Of a stretch of 64,000 bases of DNA, positions 22,388 to 29,266 are shown piece after piece (within the stretch, counting starts at the first letter, position 1; every line of letters begins with the position of its first letter). The position numbers and the translations under genes are program-made. Where the stretch lies: assembly GCA_016795565.1 (NCBI GenBank), contig JAEUGW010000026.1, positions 17,771-81,770 on the forward strand, read 5' to 3'. The notes beneath the pieces are model-generated. The model was not told the DNA's origin, did no database searches, and worked only from the letters and a program-made list of their open reading frames with translations. Source of the DNA: Opitutaceae bacterium. Lineage in GTDB: Bacteria; Verrucomicrobiota; Verrucomicrobiia; Opitutales; Opitutaceae.

Positions 22388-23788
22388 TCAGGCGCCGCCG
22401 GCCCCCGTGGGATTGAGCAGGCGGCCGGCCGCGCGCGAGGCGATCAGCATCACCAGCCCGGCGCCGCCGACCAGCCCGGCGTGCAGCAGCCAGAAGTTCA
22501 CGCCGCTCATCGTCTCGACGTAGCCGCCGAGTTTCCCGACGAGGAAGTTGCCGGCAAAGAGATGCAGGTAATAGATGCCCATGATCGTGCCCGCGACCTT
22601 CTGCGGCGCCACGCGCACATACATCGCGAGCCCGACCGGAAACACGTTGGCGAAGCCGATGCTGTTCAGCACCTCGAAGCCCAGGATCCAGCCGATGCCG
22701 GCCTTGGCGCCACCCGCGGAGGCCAGCGCCGCGCCGACCATGCACAGCTGGCCTGCGGCGCTCAGGGACATGCCGAGGATGATCTTCGTGATCTCGGTCG
22801 GCTCCCGGAACCGTTTCGCCCACCAGCGCCAGAACGCGACCGCCGCGACCAGCGCCGACACGCTCACGGCCGCATCGAGCGATTGCAGCCAGGAGGTGGG
22901 CATCGTCCGGCCGAAGAACACGAGGTTCACATGCTCCGGCACCCAGATCATGTAGGCGTTGAAGAGCTGCTGGTTGCCCACGGCACCCACGGCGAGCACC
23001 GGGATCAAGCCGATGAGCACGGCGATGGCCTTCCACTCGTCGCCCGTGAGCGGCACCCTGGCCCCGGCGGCCGCCTTGGTCCTCGGCTGCTCCTTCGGCA
23101 GCCACTTGCGTCCGGAGAGATAAATGACGAGGCCGAGGACCATGCCGACCCCCGCGGCCCCGAAGCCCCAGTGCCAGCCGACCTTCTCGCCCAGCGTCCC
23201 GGTGACCAGCGGGGAGACGATCACCGCCGCGTTGATGAACAGGTAATAGATCTGGAAGGCATCCGCGCGCCGCAGGTCGCCGGGCGCGTAAAGCTCGCCG
23301 ACCTGGCTCGCGAGGTTGCCCTTGAAGCAGCCCACCCCGATCTGCAGGCACAACAGCGCCGCGAGGAACGAGCCCTCGAACGCCATGAGGAAATGGCCGA
23401 TGGACATCAGGATGGCGCCGACGGTGACGGTCGCCGTGCGGCCCAGCCAGCGGTCGGCGACGATGCCGCCCAGGATGGGCGTCAGATAAACCAGGCTCGT
23501 GTAGGTGCCGAAGATGGCCGACGACAGGCCGATCACCGTGAGGCTGTCGCCGCCATTGTAGGCGGCCTCCATGACGCGCCGGAACCAGCCCATGCCCGCG
23601 ATGTTTTCCACATGACCCGGCAGCAGGAGCTGGCGGGTCATGTAGAGCACCAGCAGGGTCTGCATGCCGTAGTAGGAGAATCTCTCCCACGCCTCGGCGA
23701 AGGCGATGTAACCGAGGCCACGGGGATGGCCGAGAAAGGCGCGATCGTGATCCACGGCCGCGCCGCTGGGGGCAGGGGTTGTGCTCAA
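22388..23788 (-). CDS. Peptide MFS transporter (POT/PTR2 family)
   Basis: About 466 residues from a TTG start that follows a GGGGGC tract; an ATG at 23881 would overlap the divergent HD gene and add a basic leader without homology. The POT signature AEAWERFSYYGMQ (E-x-x-E-R-F-x-Y-Y-G) in helix 1 carries proton and peptide coupling. ILGGIVADRWLGR is the conserved helix 2-3 loop, and the FINAAVIVSPLV segment follows. About 12 or more membrane helices. It imports di- and tripeptides with protons across the inner membrane. Confidence 0.88.
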   Translation of the reverse strand: MSTTPAPSGAAVDHDRAFLGHPRGLGYIAFAEAWERFSYYGMQTLLVLYMTRQLLLPGHVENIAGMGWFRRVMEAAYNGGDSLTVIGLSSAIFGTYTSLVYLTPILGGIVADRWLGRTATVTVGAILMSIGHFLMAFEGSFLAALLCLQIGVGCFKGNLASQVGELYAPGDLRRADAFQIYYLFINAAVIVSPLVTGTLGEKVGWHWGFGAAGVGMVLGLVIYLSGRKWLPKEQPRTKAAAGARVPLTGDEWKAIAVLIGLIPVLAVGAVGNQQLFNAYMIWVPEHVNLVFFGRTMPTSWLQSLDAAVSVSALVAAVAFWRWWAKRFREPTEITKIILGMSLSAAGQLCMVGAALASAGGAKAGIGWILGFEVLNSIGFANVFPVGLAMYVRVAPQKVAGTIMGIYYLHLFAGNFLVGKLGGYVETMSGVNFWLLHAGLVGGAGLVMLIASRAAGRLLNPTGAGGA

Positions 23789-23879
23789 GCCCCCACGCTT
23801 GCGGTGCCCCGCTCCCGTGGCAAGCCGCCCCTTTGTTTTCCGGCGTGCGCTTCGTGGACCTCGTGTTAGATCGTCCGCC

Positions 23880-24422
23880 ATGCTCCCGACCAAGGACGCC
23901 GCCCTCGCCCTGCTGCACCAGCACGTCCGCGACGACTACCAGCGCCACCACGCCCTGATGGTCGCCACCGCGCTGGAGGGCTACGCCGGCCAGTTCGGTG
24001 AAGACCCGCTCCTGTGGCATCTCACCGGCCTGCTTCATGATCTCGATTACGAGGAGCATCCCGACACCCACCCCGCCCCGTCGCTCCAGTGGTTCAAGGA
24101 CTGGGGCTACCCGCCGGAGCTCATCCACGCCGTCGAGGCCCACGCCTACGGCTACCACGGCTTCACCACCCTGCCCGCCACGAAACTCGCCGCCGCGCTC
24201 GTCGCCTGCGACGAACTCACCGGCATCTTCTACGCCTACCGCCGGATGAACCCCGTCCGCTACGGCGACATGAAGCCCGCCTCGATCAGGAAGAAGTTCA
24301 AGGACGCCACCTTCGCCGCCAAGATCGACCGCGCCACCATCCAGCTGGGCTGCGACCGGCTCGGCGTGCCCCTGGACGACCACATCGCCAATCTCGTGCG
24401 CTTCCTCGCCCCGCTGCCGTAG
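23880..24422 (+). CDS. HD-domain hydrolase
   Basis: A 180-residue cytosolic protein. The HD metal motif is visible as HHALMVATAL, WHLTGLLHDLDYEEHPDTH (HD pair at about residues 46-51), then HAVEAHAYGYHG. This layout fits the small predicted metal-dependent phosphohydrolases annotated as HDIG/HD-superfamily proteins. The substrate is unknown. It is divergent from the POT transporter gene, with starts about 90 bp apart. Confidence 0.85.
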   Translation: MLPTKDAALALLHQHVRDDYQRHHALMVATALEGYAGQFGEDPLLWHLTGLLHDLDYEEHPDTHPAPSLQWFKDWGYPPELIHAVEAHAYGYHGFTTLPATKLAAALVACDELTGIFYAYRRMNPVRYGDMKPASIRKKFKDATFAAKIDRATIQLGCDRLGVPLDDHIANLVRFLAPLP

Positions 24423-24474
24423 GGCGGTGCCAAAGCAGGTGTGCCACAGCGGCTGCCTCCTGTAGGGACATACG

Positions 24475-24655
24475 GAACGATGCAGCAGGACTCCTTCAAT
24501 CACAGATAACCTGCTGTCTGATAAAGGAGCCCTCCTGCATCGCAATCGAGGTTCCGTTCGCCTTTCAGAGCCTGACTGTGGGAGCGAGCTTGCTCGCGAC
24601 CTCGCCCAATACGTCGCGAGCAAGCTCGCTCCCACATTTCCAGACTGCATCGTTC
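24475..24655. repeat. Nested palindrome: GAACGATGCAG frame around a GTGGGAGCGAGC REP pair
   Basis: A perfect 11-bp outer inverted repeat (GAACGATGCAG at 24475-24485, CTGCATCGTTC at 24645-24655) encloses a second arm pair (CGATGCAGCAGGACTCCTT at 24478-24496 with its near-complement at 24524-24542) and a REP pair at 24577-24636 (TGTGGGAGCGAGCTTGCTCG and its inverse). With the next element it fills the 403-bp gap between the HD gene and the membrane sensor gene; nothing else is seen there. Confidence 0.7.
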
Positions 24656-24669
24656 TCGCTAAGTAGAAA

Positions 24670-24791
24670 CTATCCGAAAACTGCCTCCTGTAGGGGCGTG
24701 GCTCGTCTACGCCCGACACGAGTAACACCGCCGCTCGGGCGCGCACCAGGCGCGCCCCTGCATTTGCAGAATCTGCATGGTTCCCGGATAG
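24670..24791. repeat. Nested palindrome: CTATCCGAANAAC frame around a TGTAGGGGCG REP pair
   Basis: Outer arms CTATCCGAAAAC (24670-24681) and GGTTCCCGGATAG (24779-24791) surround a core that begins TGTAGGGGCGTGGC and ends with GCGCGCCCCTGCA (24689-24762). The outer arms match those at 26650-26791 and 28461-28593, which hold a different REP core. Confidence 0.7.
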
Positions 24792-24825
24792 CCTCCGCCC
24801 CAGCCCGGCCGGCCCTGTGGCCGGA

Positions 24826-25662
24826 TCAGGGCTTGGTGACCCGCTGCACCTTGAAGCAGTCGGTGCACATGCCGTGTGTGAACTCGATGTGGCTGCGCGC
24901 GCTGAAGTAATCCTCCACCTGCTGCCAGTAGCCGGCATCGTCCCTCACCTTCTTGCACCAGGCGCAAATCGGCAGCAGCCCCGAGAGTGTCTGCACCTCG
25001 GCGTGGGCGCTGCTCAGTTCCTCGTGCCGCAGTTGGAGATTCGCCAGCAGCAGGCTGACGAACAGCGCCACCATGAAAAAGCTCACCTCCAGGTCCCCGA
25101 TGATCTGCAGCGAGGCCGCGGCCTCCGTCCAGCCGAGCCCGTCGAGAATCACGGCCAGCCCCACGCGCAGGCCGTGGAATATCCCATGAAGCAGGAACGC
25201 GTTGGCCGGGGCCACGGGTGAACGCCAAAAGACCGGCCGGGCCCGGCGCAGGCACCCGTAGGAGGCCAGCGAGAGCGCGCCCCAGATGACGCCGTTGCTG
25301 ACCATGCGCCACACCGAGGGCTGGGCGATGGCCAGGAAACTGACCAGCAGCGCCAGATGGAACAGGACCAGCCCGGCGACCAGCTTCCGCTGCCGGGAAA
25401 TCTCGGCCGTCCATTGCGCGCCGAGGAGCAGCACCGCGTGGCCCACCGTGACCAGCAGGGTCGGGATGAGCTTGGCCGCCCAAATGGGCAGCTCCGGGCG
25501 CAGCGCGAAAAAGACGTCGGCCACCGTCATCACCCACGCCGATAGCATCCAGCACCGCATGGCCGCCGTGCGCCCCTGCCGCCACCAGAAATGCGTCAGC
25601 AAGCCCGCCAAAATCGCGCCGATGACGATGTTCGTCAGATAGGTGATGGTCTCCTGGCTCAT
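24826..25662 (-). CDS. Multi-pass membrane protein with C-terminal two-CxxC signalling domain
   Basis: A 278-residue protein. About seven hydrophobic helices span residues 5-215 (TYLTNIVIGAILAGLLTHFW first), then a short coiled coil (LQLRHEELSSAHAEVQTLSG), then a ~45-residue domain LLPICAWCKKVRDDAGYW...HGMCTDCF with two C-x-x-C pairs. This small domain usually sits after PAS or coiled-coil segments of bacterial sensor proteins; here there is no kinase or cyclase. The cysteines could bind metal or respond to redox. The start at 25662 is chosen over upstream in-frame ATGs because it directly precedes the first helix. Confidence 0.75.
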   Translation of the reverse strand: MSQETITYLTNIVIGAILAGLLTHFWWRQGRTAAMRCWMLSAWVMTVADVFFALRPELPIWAAKLIPTLLVTVGHAVLLLGAQWTAEISRQRKLVAGLVLFHLALLVSFLAIAQPSVWRMVSNGVIWGALSLASYGCLRRARPVFWRSPVAPANAFLLHGIFHGLRVGLAVILDGLGWTEAAASLQIIGDLEVSFFMVALFVSLLLANLQLRHEELSSAHAEVQTLSGLLPICAWCKKVRDDAGYWQQVEDYFSARSHIEFTHGMCTDCFKVQRVTKP

Positions 25663-25771
25663 CCGGCCGCCGAGCATGTCCGGCGTCGGTTGTTTGGGAA
25701 GTCCTATTATTTCCGCGGCCCACTCTTCCCCTCCCGGCACCGCCGCCCGAACGCCGCGCAACCTGAAACCA

Positions 25772-25908
25772 TTGAGACTTACCCAAGGAAGTTACGCCCA
25801 CCTGTCATTGCGAGGAGTGAAACGACGACGCAATCCAGCTGGATCGCCACGGCGCGCTTCACGCACCTCGCGATGACAAAACCAGTAACTACTTTGGGTA
25901 AGTCTCAA
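25772..25908. repeat. Nested palindrome: TTGAGACTTACCC frame around a TCATTGCGAGG REP pair
   Basis: Outer 24-nt arms 25772-25795 and 25885-25908 match at 22 of 24 positions (start TTGAGACTTACCCAA). Inside lies the core TGTCATTGCGAGGAG...CGCGATGACA at 25803-25878. It sits between the starts of two divergent genes, so it occupies the promoter region of engB. Confidence 0.8.
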
Positions 25909-25934
25909 TAAGGTTCGCCAGCGTCGGGTTTCGC

Positions 25935-26648
25935 GTGCCTGCTGGCCTCCTGAAAATCAAGACCGCCACCTTTGCCCTCAGCGCCCCGGACCTCGCCTCG
26001 TGCCCGCCGCCCCGCCTGCCGGAGTTCGCGCTCATCGGCCGTTCCAACGTCGGCAAGTCCTCCCTCATCAACCTGCTGACGGAAAAGCCGGGCCTCGCGA
26101 AGGTCTCCGGCCTGCCCGGCAAGACCAGGCTGATCAATTTCTTCACGATCAACGGCGCGTGGAACCTCGTGGATTTGCCGGGCTATGGCCATGCCCACGG
26201 GGCGAAGACCGAGCGCCAGCTCTTCAACACCGCCGTGCGCGACTATCTCGGCCACCGCCCGAACCTCCGCCGCACCTTCGTGCTGATCGACTCCCGCCAC
26301 GAACCGCAGGAGCTCGACCTCAAGTTCGTCCACTGGCTGGGCACGCACGGCCTCCCCTTCGCGCTCATCTTCACCAAGATTGACAAGCAGGCCGCCCAGC
26401 ACACGCGCAACACCATCGCCCGGTTCCGCGCCGCGATGGCGCGGTCTACCGACGCCCAGCCACCCGTCTTCGCCAGTTCCGCCACCACCCAGAGCGGTCG
26501 GGCCGACATCCTCGCCTTCATCGCCGAGGCCCTGCCAGCGCCCAACGCACCCAAGCCCTTCGCCGGCGCCCCGATGATGAACCACCCGCGCCGTCCGCCT
26601 TCCCCGCCGCCCGGCGATGACATGCTCGGCGACGATCTCGATGATTAG
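25935..26648 (+). CDS. engB: Ribosome biogenesis GTPase EngB (YsxC/YihA)
   Basis: A 237-residue TRAFAC-class GTPase with a GTG start, needed for late assembly of the large ribosomal subunit. G1 is GRSNVGKSSLIN (about 35-46), G3 is DLPGYG, G4 is FTKID and G5 is the SSAT of VFASSATTQSG. Residues 1-30 form the usual short lead-in. The C-terminus has a ~30-residue proline-rich, acidic tail (RRPPSPPPGDDMLGDDLDD) that is longer than in most family members and is likely disordered. Confidence 0.94.
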   Translation: MPAGLLKIKTATFALSAPDLASCPPPRLPEFALIGRSNVGKSSLINLLTEKPGLAKVSGLPGKTRLINFFTINGAWNLVDLPGYGHAHGAKTERQLFNTAVRDYLGHRPNLRRTFVLIDSRHEPQELDLKFVHWLGTHGLPFALIFTKIDKQAAQHTRNTIARFRAAMARSTDAQPPVFASSATTQSGRADILAFIAEALPAPNAPKPFAGAPMMNHPRRPPSPPPGDDMLGDDLDD

Positions 26649-26649
26649 G

Positions 26650-26791
26650 GCCTATCCGAATAACCCATATCCGACGGTCTGGTTTTACTGTAGCGGCGGT
26701 CTATGACCGCCGAACGATAGCCACGCCACGCCCGACGGCGGTCATAGACCGCCGCTACAGATCGCCCATCGGTATGGTTATTCGGATAGGC
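26650..26791. repeat. Nested palindrome: GCCTATCCGAATAAC frame around a TGTAGCGGCGGTC REP pair
   Basis: Outer arms GCCTATCCGAATAACC (26650-26665) and GGTTATTCGGATAGGC (26776-26791) are exact complements. The REP pair lies at 26689-26760, both hairpins with a TGTAG foot. It begins 1 bp after the engB stop. The remaining 240 bp up to the next gene at 27032 show no gene or clear repeat. Confidence 0.88.
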
Positions 26792-27031
26792 TCTTAGCCC
26801 ACAGCGGTCGGTGTCGCGATGTGTGCCGGCGGCCCAGCAGCCAGGCCGGGAAGAGCTCCCACCACCCTACGTAGAACCGCGTAGATGCATCCCGTTGACT
26901 TGGCGCCGCCTGTTGGCGTCATGGATGCACCTGCCCGTGGCCCCACCCCGCAACTGCCTCACCTCGATATCCGGCGCACGGCGCGCCGGACTTTTTCGGC
27001 CGGGCCCCGGTCCGTCAGCCCACCCTCACCC

Positions 27032-27631
27032 ATGAAATCCCGCCTGCTTGCTTCCGTCCTCGCCCTCGCCCTGCTCCCCTGCGCCCGCGCGGCTGACGCC
27101 GCCGACCTCGCCCGGGCGCAGATCGTCTTCGCCAAGGTGATGAACAGCCTCCAGCAATTCCAGAAAGTCGCCGGTGCCACCGGTGCAGCCACGCCGGCGC
27201 CGATCGCCCCCGCGCCGCTGCCGGGCAAGACGGGCAAGTATTTCGCCCCCTACGACAGCAACGGACAGCTGACCGAGTGGGCCAGCAAGGCCCTCAGCGC
27301 CAATATCGGCGCGGCGATCGGCTCCAAGGCCGGGGAGAAGGCCGGCACGATGGCCGCCTCCAAGATTCCGCTGGCGGGCGGCTTCCTCGCGATGGGCGCC
27401 AAGAAAAAAGGCAAGGAACTCGGCGCCATGGCCGCCGTGGGCGGGGCCGACTTCGTCAAGAAAAGCTCCGACGCCTCCTTCAACAGCGTGCAGGACCTCG
27501 CCGTCCACATGCACCTCAACCACGCGGGCAAGGCCGACTACATTAAGGCTTTCGCCGCCGCCATGGCCATCTATCCGGACTTCGAGAAAACCTACGAGCA
27601 GGCGATCAAGCAGGCCTACGGGGCCCGCTGA
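27032..27631 (+). CDS. Exported protein of unknown function
   Basis: A 199-residue protein. The ATG at 27032 is chosen because it opens a clear signal peptide (MKSRLLASVLALALLPCARA, cleavage near 20). The mature part has an alanine/proline linker (about 50-65), a glycine/alanine-rich middle (IGAAIGSKAGEKAGTMAASKIPLAGGFLAMGAKKKGKELGAM is split by lysines, so it is amphipathic rather than a firm membrane helix), and a C-terminal helical region. I do not recognise the family. Probably periplasmic or membrane-associated. Confidence 0.78.
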   Translation: MKSRLLASVLALALLPCARAADAADLARAQIVFAKVMNSLQQFQKVAGATGAATPAPIAPAPLPGKTGKYFAPYDSNGQLTEWASKALSANIGAAIGSKAGEKAGTMAASKIPLAGGFLAMGAKKKGKELGAMAAVGGADFVKKSSDASFNSVQDLAVHMHLNHAGKADYIKAFAAAMAIYPDFEKTYEQAIKQAYGAR

Positions 27632-27679
27632 GGCCACCGCGCCGGCCTATTGAGTCTCGCGCAATAATCCGACGGGCAG

Positions 27680-27722
27680 GGCGCACCGGCCCGGTGCGCC
27701 GCGGCGGAGCGAGCCGCTCCGC
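27680..27722. terminator. Two adjacent GC-rich palindromes between convergent genes
   Basis: Palindrome 1: GGCGCACCGG-C-CCGGTGCGCC (27680-27700, 10-bp arms). Palindrome 2: GCGGAGCG-AGC-CGCTCCGC (27704-27722). They lie between the convergent stops at 27631 and 27777 and could act as a bidirectional transcription barrier. There is no T-tract, so this is not a canonical intrinsic terminator. Confidence 0.45.
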
Positions 27723-27776
27723 GTCATCTCCTGCATCGCAACGTCAGCCTGGTGCGCGAGCCGCAATAAGCCGCCC

Positions 27777-28298
27777 TCAGGCCTTCAGCAGGCAGCACTG
27801 CTTGTATTTTTTCCCGCTGCCGCAGGGGCACGGCTCGTTGCGGCCGACCTTCGGCGCCGCTGATTTGTAGGGCGCGGGCCCGAGCCGCGCCTCGCGCTCG
27901 TAGAGCCAGGTCCCGTTGATCCGCAGGAACTCCGCCTTCTCGTGCAGCACCTTCTCCACCTTGTCCTCGATCCCGTAGGCTGAGAAATCCACGTAAGCCT
28001 TGTCGGGATTGCCCGCGACCACCTCGTGGCCGTGCACCTCGAGTCGGGTCCAGGTCACCGCCGGCTCGCCCTCCTCGGCGACATACGGCTTGCCCGCCGT
28101 CGGCCGATGGGTGTCGTGCAGGAACTTGAAGTTGTGCGCCACGTGCGCCGTGAACCGCGCGCGCATCAGCTGCTCCGCCGTCGCGGGCCGCTTCTTGCCC
28201 GCATGATAGGGCTCGCAGCACGCCTCGAACAGCTGGCCGCTGCCGCAAGGGCAGGGTTGTCCGGGTTTCGCTTTGTGGTCAGTCGTTTCGGAAGGCAT
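27777..28298 (-). CDS. YchJ family protein with two SEC-C zinc motifs
   Basis: A 173-residue protein. The N-terminal SEC-C motif is [17 protein letters not shown] (about 16-32), the middle is the YchJ NTF2-like domain ([22 protein letters not shown], then WTRLEVHG), and the C-terminal SEC-C motif is [13 protein letters not shown] (about 157-169). SEC-C motifs bind zinc and often mediate contact with the SecB chaperone or ribosome in SecA. The function of YchJ is not established. It is convergent with the exported-protein gene. Confidence 0.9.
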   Translation of the reverse strand: MPSETTDHKAKPGQPCPCGSGQLFEACCEPYHAGKKRPATAEQLMRARFTAHVAHNFKFLHDTHRPTAGKPYVAEEGEPAVTWTRLEVHGHEVVAGNPDKAYVDFSAYGIEDKVEKVLHEKAEFLRINGTWLYEREARLGPAPYKSAAPKVGRNEPCPCGSGKKYKQCCLLKA

Positions 28299-28460
28299 CC
28301 CCCAGACCTAGCGGGGCGCGCCACCCCAAGGCGAGGGGAAATCATTCGCCACTGTCATTCTGAGATCAGGGCGTGTCTTCAAACTGCCATGTCCGGGCAT
28401 GCGTCCGAGGCCAAGGCCCAAACCCCCGATGCCTTTTAACCGCTGGTGCTGCGCCTAAAT

Positions 28461-28593
28461 GCCTATCCGAATAACCTATTCCCGACAGTCTGGTTTTCTG
28501 TAGCGGCGGTCTGTGACCGCCGTCGAACGTGGTGTGGTGATCGTTCGGCGGTCATAGACCGCCGCTACAGGACAGACCATTGTTCGGATAGGC
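28461..28593. repeat. Nested palindrome: second GCCTATCCGAATAAC frame with a TGTAGCGGCGGTC core
   Basis: Left arm GCCTATCCGAATAACC (28461-28476) and right arm TTCGGATAGGC (28583-28593, shortened) around a REP pair at 28499-28570. The spacers between the arms and the core are similar to, but not identical with, the copy at 26650. It is part of a 728-bp stretch without large genes (28299-29026), which also holds the element at 28628. Confidence 0.85.
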
Positions 28594-28627
28594 TCCAAGG
28601 GCTGCGCTACTTGTTGCGCTGCGCCTT

Positions 28628-28742
28628 ATCGGCTCCGCAGTGGGTTTTGGGAGTCGGCTAATCGCCGACGGCAATAAAGGCGAAGTGGCTGGTCTCTTCT
28701 CGCGGCAATTAGCCGCGCCTCCGAACCCAAACCGGAGCCGAT
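28628..28742. ncRNA. Second multi-hairpin element, putative structured RNA
   Basis: A perfect 10-bp outer stem (ATCGGCTCCG at 28628-28637, CGGAGCCGAT at 28733-28742) continues inward as GGGTT/AACCC and GGAG/CTCC pairs (about 28642-28653 with 28719-28728). It encloses two hairpins: GTCGGC-TAATC-GCCGAC (28653-28669) and CGCGGC-AATTA-GCCGCG (28701-28717). The GGC-TAATC-GCC hairpin is the same as hairpin 2 of the element at 5691. A further 8-bp hairpin (CGCAAGCC/GGCTTGCG) lies at 28832-28851. Transcription and strand are unknown. Confidence 0.45.
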
Positions 28743-29026
28743 TTGGCGGAGGGCTTTCCCAAGCGAAGCCGGTAGGCGGAGCATCCGTGGTCAAACCTTC
28801 CGTGATCCGGGTTTGAAAACACACCCTGGACCGCAAGCCGCGAGGCTTGCGAGGGACTCGCCTATGAACATTCCACATCATTGTCATGCTGAGCGTGGCG
28901 AAGCATTCATCACGACATCTCAGGCGGTTGGACCGATGGATGAGGATGTCGCTTCGCTCAGGACGGCAGGGCACGGCCATTTCATCCGTGAGTATCCGTG
29001 GAATCCGTGGTTACAAAATCCCACCC

Positions 29027-29200
29027 ATGAAAAAACCCACGGCCGAGGAACGCAGGCACCGCTGCACCCGCAAGCGGCGTTACCGCACCCAGGGCGATGC
29101 CCTCGATGCCGCGCTCCTCGCCGGGGTGGGGCGCGAACGCACCGCCTACCGCTGCCCGCTCTGCGGCCACTGGCACCTGGCGAGCACCGGCCGGAGTTGA
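29027..29200 (+). CDS. Small basic protein with a single zinc-ribbon-like knuckle
   Basis: A 57-residue protein starting MKKPTAEERRHRCTRKRRYR. It contains a basic helix, then TQGDALDAALLAGVGRERTAYRCPLCGHWHLAS. The R-C-P-L-C-G-x-W-H-L segment gives two cysteines and a histidine, suggesting a metal-binding knuckle, perhaps with the earlier Cys13. An earlier in-frame ATG at 28886 adds only low-quality sequence. I do not recognise a named family; a nucleic-acid contact role is possible but unproven. Confidence 0.6.
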   Translation: MKKPTAEERRHRCTRKRRYRTQGDALDAALLAGVGRERTAYRCPLCGHWHLASTGRS

Positions 29201-29266
29201 AGGGGACCGCGGCCCGGAGTCGTTTGACTCCCAAGCCGCACCGCGCATCTCTCAACCCCCGCCGCC

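Noticed and set aside
27680..27722. Canonical rho-independent terminator
   Set aside because: Strong palindromes but no T-tract on either strand, so kept only as a possible barrier.
24475..28593. CRISPR array suggested by repeated palindromes
   Set aside because: Repeats are not regularly spaced, occur in inverted pairs and have no uniform spacers or cas genes.
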